Shown here piece after piece: positions 28,727 to 38,820 of a DNA stretch of 64,000 nucleotides. The stretch lies in contig CAVZPO010000032.1 in assembly GCA_963777165.1 (NCBI GenBank), forward strand, positions 1-64,000. The letters run 5' to 3'. Below the pieces are notes generated by a model. It did no database searches. It was not told the DNA's origin and saw only the letters and a list, made by a program, of their open reading frames with translations. Each line of letters begins with the position of its first letter. The stretch's first letter is position 1. Both the position numbers and the translations under genes were made by a program. Source of the DNA: DYJB01 sp963777165. GTDB lineage: Bacteria; Chloroflexota; Anaerolineae; Anaerolineales; E44-bin32.

Positions 28727-29802
28727 TAGGCCCCCAGCATCGTCCAGCGCAGCGCTTCCCCGATAGGGATGTCCACGATCGCCGCGGTTCCGACGACCGC
28801 CTCGAGCTCATAAGGCGGGATGCTCCCGGCCGGTGAAGGCCGCAGGACATCGATCATCGCCCGGGTGAGGCGATCGCCGGCCTTGATCGGTCGCGCGGCC
28901 CGCAGGCAGCGGCGCTGCACGATGACCGTTTCCATCTCGTTCTCCGCCACCCGCTTCTCGGGCGAACCGAAGGCGCTCTCCAGCTCGCGCGTCCGATCGA
29001 CCATGTCGCGCCAGGTGGCGGGCGTCATCGAGAACGGATGATCCGGCCCCTGGCGCGCGTTGTCATCCGTGAAGTGCTTCTCCACCGCTCGCGCGCCCAG
29101 CGCCACGGCCCCCAGGACGGTAGCATGCCCGGGCGTGTGATCGGACAGTCCCAGGACCACATCCGGATACATCGCGGCGTAAGTCCTGAGCACGTTCAGA
29201 TGGATGTGCCGAAGGTTCTCCAGGCTGGCGGTGTAGTTGGTGTTGCACTGCATCAGCACCAGCTGAGGGTTGAGGGCCAGAATGGAATCCACTGCCCGCT
29301 GGACGTCGCCGATCGACGAGGCGCCGGTCGCCAAGAGGACCGGCTTTCCCTTCCCGGCGATGTAACGCAGGATCTCCGGCCAGGTGATGTCCCCTGAACC
29401 GATCTTGTGCGCCGGGACGAACGGGTCCAGCATGTCGACCGCCTCGAAGTCGTACGGGGACGAGAAGTAGTGGATCCCGGCGCCGTCGCACGCCTGCTTG
29501 AGTTCGGGAGTCCATTCGAACGGGATCGAGGCGCCCTGGTAGACCTCGAAGACCGGCTTGCCCCACTTCGCCTGATGGGACATCTGACCGCCCAGCGAGC
29601 GGAAACCGACGTCGCTGACAATCTGGGGAGCACGGAAGTTCTGGAACTTGGCTGCGTCCGCACCGGCCTCGGCGGCAAGGAAGATCAAGTCCTTGGCGCG
29701 GGAAAGCTGGCCGTCGTGGTTGGCCGAGATGTCGGCGATGAAGTAGGTCGGGTTCGAGCCCCCCACCCACCGGTCGGCAATCTGTATCGGTTTCCCGCTC
29801 AC
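28726..29802 (-). CDS. NeuB-type nonulosonic acid synthase with SAF domain (SpsE/PseI-like)
   Basis: 358 residues, full NeuB length. Barrel motifs: FIADISANHDGQ, AAKFQNFRA, HKIGSGDITW, LLATGASS, GLSDHTPG and VEKHFTDD. The C-terminal 60 residues (ARPIKAGDRLTRAMIDVLRP onward) are the SAF antifreeze-like domain that caps the active site. It differs clearly from the shorter NeuB at 13613-14488, so the locus may make two different keto acids or two successive versions. The GTG at 29802 overlaps the RmlD stop as GTGA; the extension to 29910 is unsupported. Confidence 0.9.
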   Translation of the reverse strand: MSGKPIQIADRWVGGSNPTYFIADISANHDGQLSRAKDLIFLAAEAGADAAKFQNFRAPQIVSDVGFRSLGGQMSHQAKWGKPVFEVYQGASIPFEWTPELKQACDGAGIHYFSSPYDFEAVDMLDPFVPAHKIGSGDITWPEILRYIAGKGKPVLLATGASSIGDVQRAVDSILALNPQLVLMQCNTNYTASLENLRHIHLNVLRTYAAMYPDVVLGLSDHTPGHATVLGAVALGARAVEKHFTDDNARQGPDHPFSMTPATWRDMVDRTRELESAFGSPEKRVAENEMETVIVQRRCLRAARPIKAGDRLTRAMIDVLRPSPAGSIPPYELEAVVGTAAIVDIPIGEALRWTMLGA

Positions 29803-30773
29803 GTCGACGCCTCCTGGGTACCCGACGAGGGGGGCCCCGCCGGAGAATGTTGCCGCTGATCGATCAGCGCCCGCAGCTGATCGAGCGTTCCGTCTCTTTC
29901 CTGTTCGCACCAGCGTCGCAGCCCAGGCTCAAGCCTCGGCATGGGCGCGCCCAGTGCCGCCTCGGCCCGACGAACATCGAGGGTCAGCCGGTGCGGGCGC
30001 CGGGCGCGCAAGCCGGACGCGTCCACCGAACCGGGGCGGATCAGATCGGACGGCAACCCGAAGCGCTCGGCGACAAGGCACCCGAACTCGTACTTGCTCA
30101 CCGCCTCGCTCCCGGCGACATGCAGCACCCCCGCGAACGGGATGGGCAGCAAGGCCAGGAGGCAAGCCGACAGGTCGTGCGCCGCCAGGGGCGAGACGCT
30201 CACGTCGGTGAAGCCCGTGCACGGCTCGCCGCGCCGCAGCCGATCGAGGAACCACTCGGCCAGGCTGAGCTTCGGCTGCGCGTTCCAGCCGAACAGGTTG
30301 GTGCGCACGACGGTCGCCGAGGGGTGAGCCGCCAGCACCGCCTGCTCGCCGCGCAGCTTGGTCGCCCCGTAGACGTTGACCGGCAGCGGCCGATCGTCTT
30401 CGGAGTAATCGCCCTGCTCGCCGTCGAACACAGCGTCGGTGGAAATGTGGATCAACCGCGTCCCACTCCGGGCGCACGCCTCGGCCAGCCAGCCGGCAAC
30501 ATCGGCATTCAGCCGCTGCGCCCGGGCGGGCTTCTCCTCGCATCCATCGACGTCGGTCCACGCTGCGCAGTGGACGACGTAATCCGGATGCACGGCACGG
30601 ATCAGGCCCTCCGCAGCGCCGGGCTCCGTCAAGTCGGTCTGTAAGCAGTCGGCGCCGGGAAGGTCGATCCGCTGCCGGTGCGAAGCGGCGATCAGTTGAT
30701 GCGAAGCGCGCGCCGCCAGGAGCAGGTTGGCTCCCAGCAGACCACTGGCGCCGGTCACGAGCAGTCGCGGCAT
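29799..30773 (-). CDS. dTDP-4-dehydrorhamnose reductase family protein (RmlD/SpsK-like)
   Basis: 324 residues. LVTGASGLLGANLLL at the N-terminus binds NADPH, HCAAWTDVDGCEE is highly typical of RmlD, STDAVFDGEQGDY follows, and YGATKLRGE carries the catalytic Tyr-Lys. No RmlA, B or C gene is visible in the window, so dTDP-rhamnose is not demonstrated. Beside a UDP-GlcNAc 4,6-dehydratase-like gene it may reduce a 4-keto-6-deoxy sugar, as CapF or SpsK do. ATG 30773 comes just after the dehydratase stop. Confidence 0.87.
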   Translation of the reverse strand: MPRLLVTGASGLLGANLLLAARASHQLIAASHRQRIDLPGADCLQTDLTEPGAAEGLIRAVHPDYVVHCAAWTDVDGCEEKPARAQRLNADVAGWLAEACARSGTRLIHISTDAVFDGEQGDYSEDDRPLPVNVYGATKLRGEQAVLAAHPSATVVRTNLFGWNAQPKLSLAEWFLDRLRRGEPCTGFTDVSVSPLAAHDLSACLLALLPIPFAGVLHVAGSEAVSKYEFGCLVAERFGLPSDLIRPGSVDASGLRARRPHRLTLDVRRAEAALGAPMPRLEPGLRRWCEQERDGTLDQLRALIDQRQHSPAGPPSSGTQEAST

Positions 30774-30775
30774 CC

Positions 30776-31777
30776 TCAGTCCCCGTGCGGTGGCTGCGCC
30801 TCGAACGGCAGGACCAGCTCGCGGATCTCGTCCACGCCCAGCCAATGCTGGTTGTTGTCACTCGAGTAGGTGAACCCCTCCGGCAGCGGCTTCCCCTGCT
30901 GGCTCCAGGTATGACCGAACCACAGATCCTCCGGCGGCTGAACGACGTAGCGGTCGGAGAGTTCGACCGTATGGCGCGCCTCGTCCTCCGAGACCAGGAC
31001 CTCGTGCAGCTTCTCGCCGGCCCGGATCCCGATGCGCTTCAGGCTGCAGCCCGGCGCGATCGCCCGCGCCAGGTCGACGACCTTCATGCTGGGGATCTTG
31101 GGAACGAAGACCTCCCCGCCCTGCATCTGCTCGATCGAGCTGACGGTGAAGCGCACCCCCTGCTCGAGCGACAGCCAGAAGCGGGTCATCCGATCGTCGG
31201 TGATCGTGACCGTGCCGCTGCCGCGCTGCTTCAGGAACACGGGCACGACGCTGCCGCGGCTGCCGACCACGTTCCCGTAGCGCACGCAGGCGAACCGTGT
31301 CCCCTTGCCCCCGGCATAGGCGTTCGATTGGACAAACAGCTTCTCAGCCGCCAGCTTCGTGGCGCCATACAGGTTGACCGGGTTGACCGCTTTGTCGGTG
31401 CTCAAGGCCATCACTCGCTCGACGCCGTTATCGAGCGCCGCCTCGATCACATTCCGGCCGCCGATAATATTGGTCAGGATCGCCTCGTTGGGGTTGTACT
31501 CGCAGGCGGGCACCTGCTTGAGCGCCGCGGCATGCACGACGACGTGCACGCCGTTCATCGCCCGGCGCAGCCGGGACTCGTCGCGCACGTCGCCGATGAA
31601 GTAGCGCAGGCTGGGATGATCGAACCCCGCGGCGCGCATCTCGTGCTGCTTGAGCTCGTCGCGGCTGAAGATGATCAGCTTCGCCGGGTGGAGCTCGCGC
31701 AGCAGGATCTCGACGAACTCTTTGCCGAACGAGCCGGTCCCGCCGGTGATCAAGACAACCTTCTCGTTCCAGTTCAT
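30776..31777 (-). CDS. UDP-N-acetylglucosamine 4,6-dehydratase family protein (PseB/CapE-like)
   Basis: 333 residues, short-form CapD family. LITGGTGSFGKEF (residues about 9-21), SRDELKQHEM, AALKQVPACEYNP, LSTDKAVNPVNLYGATK and DDRMTRFWLSLEQGV are all hallmarks of the soluble PseB-like dehydratase that makes a UDP-4-keto-6-deoxy-HexNAc. This is the first step to pseudaminic acid, UDP-FucNAc or bacillosamine-type sugars. No PseC-type aminotransferase is visible, so the reductase next door is the likely second enzyme. ATG 31777 has an AGGAG site and overlaps the methyltransferase stop as ATGA. Confidence 0.9.
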   Translation of the reverse strand: MNWNEKVVLITGGTGSFGKEFVEILLRELHPAKLIIFSRDELKQHEMRAAGFDHPSLRYFIGDVRDESRLRRAMNGVHVVVHAAALKQVPACEYNPNEAILTNIIGGRNVIEAALDNGVERVMALSTDKAVNPVNLYGATKLAAEKLFVQSNAYAGGKGTRFACVRYGNVVGSRGSVVPVFLKQRGSGTVTITDDRMTRFWLSLEQGVRFTVSSIEQMQGGEVFVPKIPSMKVVDLARAIAPGCSLKRIGIRAGEKLHEVLVSEDEARHTVELSDRYVVQPPEDLWFGHTWSQQGKPLPEGFTYSSDNNQHWLGVDEIRELVLPFEAQPPHGD

Positions 31778-32676
31778 CCCTGCTCTCCTTCCGCTGCGGA
31801 CGATGCCGCCCCGGGCTTGGTGATCAACAGGCTCGAGTACGCCCCATGCCGGCCGAATGCCCGCGGGGCCAGGTTTTCCAGGGCAAAGAGCAAACGCAAT
31901 CCGGCGCGCCCGAACCCTAGCGGATGGACCAGGGCGCGCAGCATCGCCGTGCTCACGCTGCGCCAGACGACAATGCGCCACTCGCCGAGCGGTTCGAGCG
32001 TCCTCGCCGCCCAGGCGTAGTCGTGTTTGAAGGTGAAGCTGCCGGGCGTGCGCAGGAGCTTCGCCGCTTCACCCTGCTCGCTCTCGTTCCCGGAGGACGA
32101 CCGCCGGCCGAGAGACCGGGCTGCGCGCCGCAGCCCCTCGGCCAGCCATACGAGAGGTCGCGTCCAGCGCACAATCCCGGCGTGTTCCCCCCAGCTGTAG
32201 ACAACGCCCACTCGGCCGCCGGGCCGGAGGCAGCGAACGAGCTCGGCCAGCGCTGTCGCTTGCTCGGAGGCCGGTAAGTGATGCAGGGTGTGCAGCGAGG
32301 CGGCGCCGTCAAATGCGTCCCGGCAGAACGGCAGCCGGGCGATGTCGCCGATCACGTACAGCCCGTGGCCGCCGATACGCTGTCGGGCCTCGGCCAGCGC
32401 CAGCCGGGAGATATCCAGGCACACCCGGCGCTGGTAACCCCTCGAGTAGGTCAGGTACTCCGGATACTGGATCGGGCCTGAGCCGGCATCGAGAAAGTAC
32501 CGGCCCGAGCGCGGCAGGTAGCCGCCCAGGCGCAAGTGGCAGCGGTGGATGTACTCCCTGGAGACCGGCCGCAGATCTTCGTAGCGCGCATTCTGGTACA
32601 CGCCGGCGCCGATCTGCTTCCAGCCGACGGCATCGTAGAACGACCGCACCTGCTGCTGAACGGTGGACTCAGGCAC
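31774..32676 (-). CDS. SAM-dependent methyltransferase
   Basis: 300 residues. FLDAGSGPIQYPEY is the SAM motif I (DxGxG), CLDISRLAL marks motif II, YVIGDIARLPF motif III, and LHTLHHLP and LRPGGRVGVVYSW complete the Methyltransf_11 fold. It starts at GTG 32676, overlapping the end of the GT-B gene, and ends in ATGA with the dehydratase start. Likely methylates a sugar or chain end, but no direct evidence identifies the acceptor. Confidence 0.86.
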   Translation of the reverse strand: MPESTVQQQVRSFYDAVGWKQIGAGVYQNARYEDLRPVSREYIHRCHLRLGGYLPRSGRYFLDAGSGPIQYPEYLTYSRGYQRRVCLDISRLALAEARQRIGGHGLYVIGDIARLPFCRDAFDGAASLHTLHHLPASEQATALAELVRCLRPGGRVGVVYSWGEHAGIVRWTRPLVWLAEGLRRAARSLGRRSSSGNESEQGEAAKLLRTPGSFTFKHDYAWAARTLEPLGEWRIVVWRSVSTAMLRALVHPLGFGRAGLRLLFALENLAPRAFGRHGAYSSLLITKPGAASSAAEGEQG

Positions 32677-34305
32677 CGAGGCCCGCCTTCCGATTCCAAT
32701 CGATCGGCTCGCCGGCGAGCGACCGGATCGTATCCGCGTACCGGGGCCACGACGTCCGGCGATAAGACCGACTCGAATGGACGGGCGGCGAGGTCATCCC
32801 AGAATCGCACCAGGTGCCACGGAAACCGGAAGGGATACTCGAAGAAGAAGCGATACGCGTAGCGCCAGGCCAGGTCGATCGCTTCCGCGCGCGAGCTTCC
32901 GACCGACGGGCTCGGACAACCGGGTCTCGAGTGCGGCGAGGTAGGCCGGCATCGTAGCCGGATCATCCGTGAACCCTCGCCCGCGATAGTGGGTCGCCCC
33001 GGCGGTGATCACCGGGATGCCGGCCATCGCCATCTCCATACCGACGGTGGTCGTGTACACCAGTCCGAGGTGGGCGAGCTCCATCAGGTCGTAGGTGTTG
33101 ACCGGCGACTCCGGGCCGACGACGATGACATGCGGTGGAAGCTCCGGCAATTCCTGGCGCACGATCTCGGCCGAGGGATGGCCGGCGCCCAGGAGCTCGC
33201 CGGGATGGACGCGCACGACGAGCTGTGCCTCTGGATGCCGGCTGAACCAACGTACGGTCGCCGCCAGCCAGTCCGCCATGCCCGTGGTGAACACCTGGCG
33301 GCCGAGGGCCAGGCTGTCGCCGACGACGTTGGTGCACAGCAGCGCGACCGGGCGCGCCGGATCGAGGCCAAGGGCCTGCCGGGCGTCCAGCGCGCCCTTG
33401 CCGGGGGACGACTGCCACTGCCGGCCGAAATTGGCCCACAGCTCGCCGCCGCGGCGGGCACGGAACAGGTCGCCGATGGCCTGCTTCTCGGCCTCCCCGA
33501 GAGGCGCGGCGCCGCGCACCTGCCAAAGGCCGCTGGTATCCTGGCGCATGACCTCGTCGTCGTGCGCCAGCCACATGCGCTCGCGCTGTTCGCCGAACTC
33601 GTAGGTGATGGTCCGCACGCCCAGATGCCGCGCGGCGCGGTAGGCCGCACCAAATTCGAGGATGCTGCCGTTGGGGATCACGACCGCATCGTAGGCACCG
33701 TCCTTGAGCAAGCCGAGTACGCCGGCAGCCATTTGCCTGTTACGGCTCCAACGGAGCTCGAGCAGAGGTTGATCTGCGCCTCCGGGGCCGAGGTCGAGCG
33801 CCTCCCGCTGCCGCGTGTACTGCACGTCGATCTGATCGAGCGCCCGCAGCGACGATTTCCAGCTCCGTCGGAAGCGCAGTGACAACGGCGCGAGAGAGAT
33901 CGTGCCGGCGGATGTCTGCTCCGAGCCCGCGCAACGCCCGCGCCAGGTAGGCCTGCTGACGGCGAAGATCGAAGGCGTCGGTCGGCTCCATCCAGCGCCG
34001 GTGGGCGGTGTAGGCCAGGTCGACCCGGTGCCCGGCTGCGGTCAGCAGCAGCGAGAGGGCCGCGGCATACTCGATCCACCAACTCAACCCGCCGATCACG
34101 AGCAGCCGGCGGCTCTCCGGAAGCTGCGTCTGTGCACCCGCGTGTTGGACTGCGCGAGCCCACGCCGGCAGCGCCGCTTGCAGCCGGTCGAGCGCGAAGC
34201 CGGTTGCCGGCGGCTTCCCCCTGACGCCCAGCACCTGGAAGGCTTCCGCCGCCAGGGGCATTGCGCCCAGCGCGCGCTTCAGGGCCGCCCGCGCCCCGCC
34301 GTCCG

Positions 34306-34309
<4 letters not shown>
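32669..34309 (-). CDS. Capsule-type GT-B glycosyltransferase (about three frameshifts)
   Basis: About 546 residues in several frames. The first block (34309 to about 33870) contains LLVIGGLSWWIEYAAAL and DAFDLRRQQAYLARAL. The second (about 33870 to 32915) contains VVIPNGSILEFGAAYRAARHL, RVHPGELLGAGHP and VYTTTVGMEMAMAG, the HP and TTVGxE motifs of GT-B capsule or sialyl-type transferases. The third (about 32915 to 32750) reads DLAWRYAYRFFFEYPFRFPW, and a last shift gives RYADTIRSLAGEPIDW and the stop. The shifts cancel, as the span is a multiple of three. It overlaps both neighbours (Wzt and methyltransferase). Confidence 0.7.
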
Positions 34310-35571
<1,262 letters not shown>

Positions 35572-35573
35572 CG

Positions 35574-36431
35574 TCAGACCACATCGGCGAAGGAGCGTTC
35601 CATGCGCCGGAAGTACATCGCGCCACCTGCCAGGAGCAGCGACGAGATCAACACCGATTCGAGGATCAGCAAGCCGGGAAACTCCATCCCGCCCAGAATC
35701 GCCCAACGGAAACCCTGGATCACGCCCACCACCGGGTTCAAACCGTAAAGCGACCGGAGCAGCGGGTCGGTGATCAGGTTGGCCGAGTACACGATCGGCG
35801 AGGCGTACATCCAGGCCTGGACCATGAACGGCGTGACGTGGCCGACGTCGCGGTAGGTCACATTCATCGCCGCCAGCCACAACCCGATGCCGAGGGCAGT
35901 CACCAGCGCCATGAGCATGAATGCCGGGACGGCCAACAGCCGCAGTGTGACCTCCATCCGGTAGACGGCCATCATGACGAGCAGGACGACGAACGACAGC
36001 CCGAAATCCACCAACCCGGAGACAACAGACGCCAGGGGGATGGCCAGGCGCGGGAAGTACACCTTGGTGATCAGATTGGCGCCGCTCACCAGGCTGTTGC
36101 CGGCCTTGGTCACCCCGTCCTGAAGCAAGACCCACGGCAGCAGGCCTGAGAAGTAGAAGATCGGCCCCGGGTAGCCGTCCGTGGGGACCTTCGCCAGGCG
36201 ATCGAACACGAAGTAGAAGATCACCATCGTCAGGAACGGTTTGAGGATCGCCCAGGCCGCGCCGAGCAGCGTCTGCTTGTAGCGCACCATGACGTCGCGC
36301 CAGGTGAGGAAGAAGATCAGCTCGCGGTAGCGCCAGAGCTCGCGCAGGTTGAGCGCGGTCCAGCCGCGCGACGGCCGGATGACGACCGTCGGCAGCGGCG
36401 TCGGGTGTGTCTCGAGCGCCGGTGCGGTCAC
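35574..36431 (-). CDS. wzm: ABC-type polysaccharide exporter permease (Wzm-like)
   Basis: 285 residues, ABC-2 membrane family. The amphipathic lead-in NLRELWRYRELIFFLTWRDV and RYKQTLLGAAWAILKP are highly typical of Wzm/RfbA-type permeases, followed by six hydrophobic helices; YASPIVYSANLI lies in the fourth to fifth region. It forms the channel that moves the complete polysaccharide across the membrane with the Wzt protein. GTG 36431 overlaps the stop of the GDP-fucose synthase gene as GTGA; the open frame above it is a shadow. Confidence 0.93.
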   Translation of the reverse strand: MTAPALETHPTPLPTVVIRPSRGWTALNLRELWRYRELIFFLTWRDVMVRYKQTLLGAAWAILKPFLTMVIFYFVFDRLAKVPTDGYPGPIFYFSGLLPWVLLQDGVTKAGNSLVSGANLITKVYFPRLAIPLASVVSGLVDFGLSFVVLLVMMAVYRMEVTLRLLAVPAFMLMALVTALGIGLWLAAMNVTYRDVGHVTPFMVQAWMYASPIVYSANLITDPLLRSLYGLNPVVGVIQGFRWAILGGMEFPGLLILESVLISSLLLAGGAMYFRRMERSFADVV

Positions 36432-37411
36432 GCCGGGGGCCTCGCGCTGAGCCGGTCCTGGTTGGCCAGGAACCAGTCGACCGTCTGGCGCAGCCCGTCT
36501 TCGAAGGACGTGCGCGCCCGGAAGCCGAAGAGCGCCTCGGCTTTCGACGTGTCGAGCGCCCGCCGCGGCTGCCCGTTCGGCTGGCTGGTGTCCCACACGA
36601 AGCGGCCCTCATAGCCCGTCAGGCGTCCGATCAAGGTGGCCAGATCTCGGATGCTGATCTCGCGCCCCGAGCCGAGGTTGACCGGGTCGCTGGCGTTGTA
36701 GCGCTCGGCAGCCAACAGGATGCCCTCGGCGGCGTCCTCGGCATAGACGAACTCGCGCGTCGGCGTGCCGTCGCCCCACAGCACGACCTCCGCCCTGCTC
36801 TCCTTCTTCGCCTCAAGGCATTTCCGAATCAGGGCCGGGATGACGTGCGAGGTCTGCAGGTTGAAGTTGTCGCGCGGGCCGTACATGTTGACCGGCACGA
36901 GGAAGATCGAGTTGAAGCCGTACTGCTGCCGATACGACTGGGATTGGACCAGCATCATCTTCTTGGCCAGCCCATACGGCGCGTTGGTCTCCTCCGGATA
37001 GCCGTTCCACAGCTCTTCCTCGCGGAACGGCACCGGCGTGAACTTGGGGTAGGCGCAGACGGTGCCCAGGGCGACGAACTTCTCGATGCCGCGCTTCCAC
37101 GACTCGTGAATCAACTGGACGCCCATCATCAGGTTGTCGTAGAAGAACTCAGCCGGATGCTGCCGGTTGGCGCCGATCCCTCCGACGTGCGCCGCCAAAT
37201 GGAGAACCACGTCCGGGCGCGCCCGATCCAGGACGCGCACGATCTCGCTTTGCTGCACCAGGTCATACTCTTCGATCAGCGGGACGAATACTTCCCGTGC
37301 CCCGCGTTGGCGCAGCCCCTCCAGGATGTACGATCCCAGAAAGCCCGCGCCCCCGGTGACGCACACCCGGCGTGAGGCCCAGTAGCCGTTTCCCTCATCC
37401 CTCTTGCTCAT
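36428..37411 (-). CDS. fcl: GDP-L-fucose synthase (WcaG)
   Basis: Epimerises and reduces GDP-4-keto-6-deoxy-mannose to GDP-L-fucose. 327 residues. VCVTGGAGFLGSYI binds NADPH, HLAAHVGGIGANR is the diagnostic family motif, GTVCAYPKFTPVPF and NAPYGLAKKMM (catalytic Tyr-Lys) follow. The partner enzyme Gmd is encoded 12 kb away at 48769-49854 under a promoter with the same operator-like palindrome. It is the first enzyme gene after the regulator, 85 bases downstream of the regulator stop. Confidence 0.93.
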   Translation of the reverse strand: MSKRDEGNGYWASRRVCVTGGAGFLGSYILEGLRQRGAREVFVPLIEEYDLVQQSEIVRVLDRARPDVVLHLAAHVGGIGANRQHPAEFFYDNLMMGVQLIHESWKRGIEKFVALGTVCAYPKFTPVPFREEELWNGYPEETNAPYGLAKKMMLVQSQSYRQQYGFNSIFLVPVNMYGPRDNFNLQTSHVIPALIRKCLEAKKESRAEVVLWGDGTPTREFVYAEDAAEGILLAAERYNASDPVNLGSGREISIRDLATLIGRLTGYEGRFVWDTSQPNGQPRRALDTSKAEALFGFRARTSFEDGLRQTVDWFLANQDRLSARPPA

Positions 37412-37496
37412 TGCTTCCGGCTCCCTTCCTTACTACTGCCAACCTCCAGGCGTCGGGCATCTCCGGCGGGCAAGCTGGCGGGCGCGGACGATTCCC

Positions 37497-38021
37497 TCAG
37501 ACCCCGCGTCCGCCGGCTCCAGACTGCACGGTCGCGGAAACTGCGCTGTCCTTCCGCAGAGTCACCTTCTGACCGCGCACCTCGAGCACCGCCACTTCCG
37601 GCCGGGAGGCTTCGGGGACGACCGTCAGGCCGAGCTCCAGACACGTCAGCCGGCAGACGTCGGCCAGGTCCCCATCGCCGACGATGTGCACGGCACGGGC
37701 GCCGCGGGCCTGGGCCTCCGCCAGCGCGACGCGGGACTGCTCCCGAACCCGGCGGTAGAGCGCCATCGACGTCTCGACGTAGTTCAACGTCAACTGGGCG
37801 CGCAGCGCCAGGCCCTCCGGCGTAAGGATGTAGCGCAGCTTGCGCCGCTCGGCGCGCTTGACCTTGACGTAGCCCTTGGCCACCAGGCGCTTGAGGTACC
37901 AGTTGACCGTCCCGACGGCGACGCCCAGCCGCGTCGCCAGCGTGGACTGGGTCGTGTCAGGATCCTGGGCAAGCTCCTCCAGGAGACCGAATTCATGCAG
38001 TTCTTCGCGAGGGACAGCCAT
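37497..38021 (-). CDS. MarR-type EPS-associated winged-helix transcriptional regulator
   Basis: 174 residues in two parts. Residues about 10-80 are a winged helix: DTTQSTLATRLGVAVGTVNW is the helix-turn-helix and KGYVKVKRAERRKLRYILTPEG the wing, as in the MarR-family EPS-associated regulators. A basic, helical linker follows (VETSMALYRRVREQ). The last 60 residues (ARAVHIVGDGDLADVCRLTC onward) look like a small Rossmann-type sensor with a GDGD loop. The gene heads the polysaccharide run. Its promoter (38049-38076) carries the palindrome ATTCAG-N3-CTGAAT across the predicted start site, and the same block lies upstream of gmd, so autoregulation and control of gmd are likely. Confidence 0.85.
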   Translation of the reverse strand: MAVPREELHEFGLLEELAQDPDTTQSTLATRLGVAVGTVNWYLKRLVAKGYVKVKRAERRKLRYILTPEGLALRAQLTLNYVETSMALYRRVREQSRVALAEAQARGARAVHIVGDGDLADVCRLTCLELGLTVVPEASRPEVAVLEVRGQKVTLRKDSAVSATVQSGAGGRGV

Positions 38022-38035
38022 CCGCCTCTACCAAT

Positions 38036-38050
38036 ATTCAGTCTCTGAAT
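38036..38050. promoter_or_regulatory. Candidate operator palindrome of the EPS regulator
   Basis: Perfect inverted repeat ATTCAG-TCT-CTGAAT centred at 38043, overlapping the last bases of the -10 box and the expected transcription start of the regulator gene. Its surroundings match the site at 49891-49905 in 22 of 24 positions. Confidence 0.65.
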
Positions 38051-38076
38051 TATAACCCGGCCGGCTGAAAGGTCAA
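38049..38076 (-). promoter_or_regulatory. Sigma70-type promoter of the regulator and polysaccharide run
   Basis: On the minus strand, TTGACC (38071-38076) and TATAAT (38049-38054) are separated by 16 bases. The start site should fall near 38042, giving a leader of about 20 bases with GAGGCGG just before the ATG at 38021. This AT-rich island stands out in GC-rich surroundings. It is the only strong promoter I see for the run down to about 16535. Confidence 0.75.
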
Positions 38077-38198
38077 GCCTGGGTGCCGGGAGCTCCTTGC
38101 CCGCACCCTCCGGGAAGGCGGCCGGGCGGGTAGAATCGGCACATTGCGCCAGCCTGAAAGGCGATCTGGGCGCACAAGTCACAAGGGACGTCCTCGAG

Positions 38199-38679
38199 AT
38201 GAAGACGCTGGTTGTGTACGATTCTGTGTTCGGCAACACCGAGAAGATCGCCCGGGCAATTGCGGCCGGCCTCGGCCCGCCCGCCTCCGTGGAGACCCTG
38301 CACGCCGGCGGCGTGCTTCCAGAACAGTTGACCAGTGCCGGCCTTCTGGTCGTCGGCTCCCCCACCCGCGGCTTTCGCCCGACCGAGACTGTGGCGAAGC
38401 TCTTGAAGCGAATCCCATCCAAAGCCCTGAAGGGAATCCGGGTAGCTGCCTTCGACACCAGGCTCAAAGCCGACGAACTCGATTCCGCCGGGGTGCGATT
38501 CATCGTCAATGCCGGAGGCTACGCCGCCAAGCGGATCGCCGAACAGTTGAAGAAGGCGGGGGGCAACCTGATCGTGCCCCCGGAGGGCTTCTACGTGGAG
38601 GATACCGAGGGCCCTTTGAAACCCGGGCGAGCTCGAACGCGCCACACGCTGGGCGTCCGGTCTCGTCGAGTCTCCCTAA
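38199..38679 (+). CDS. Flavodoxin family protein (frameshift near 3' end)
   Basis: Small FMN-binding electron carrier or quinone reductase-type protein, about 160 residues. MKTLVVYDSVFGNTEK contains the phosphate-binding SxxGNTE loop at residues 8-15, and GSPTRGF is the second FMN loop. After GFYVEDTEGPLKPG the frame breaks in the GGG run 38625-38627; one base less gives ELERATRWASGLVESP and a TAA at 38679, which is the normal flavodoxin C-terminus. The uncorrected frame runs on meaninglessly into the next gene. It is divergent from the regulator. A TAGAAT at 38131 could be its -10, without a convincing -35. Confidence 0.85.
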
Positions 38680-38820
38680 CCAGCCCATCAGGCTGGGACC
38701 CCTCGGGGCCGTTCGTCACCGTGATCCCCAAGCACGTCAGCCAGGGGCATGCGACAATCGGATGCGCGTGGACCTCTTCCGGACAAAACTTGGTCCACAG
38801 TCGCAAGACGGAAGGTGCGG

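Noticed and set aside
29799..31777. dTDP-rhamnose pathway based on the RmlD-like gene
   Set aside because: No RmlA, RmlB or RmlC gene is visible; the partner is a UDP-GlcNAc dehydratase-like protein.
38680..38708. Stem-loops CCAGCC-CATCA-GGCTGG and CCCCTCGGGG after the flavodoxin as a terminator
   Set aside because: No T tract follows; they could pause polymerase but there is no support for termination.
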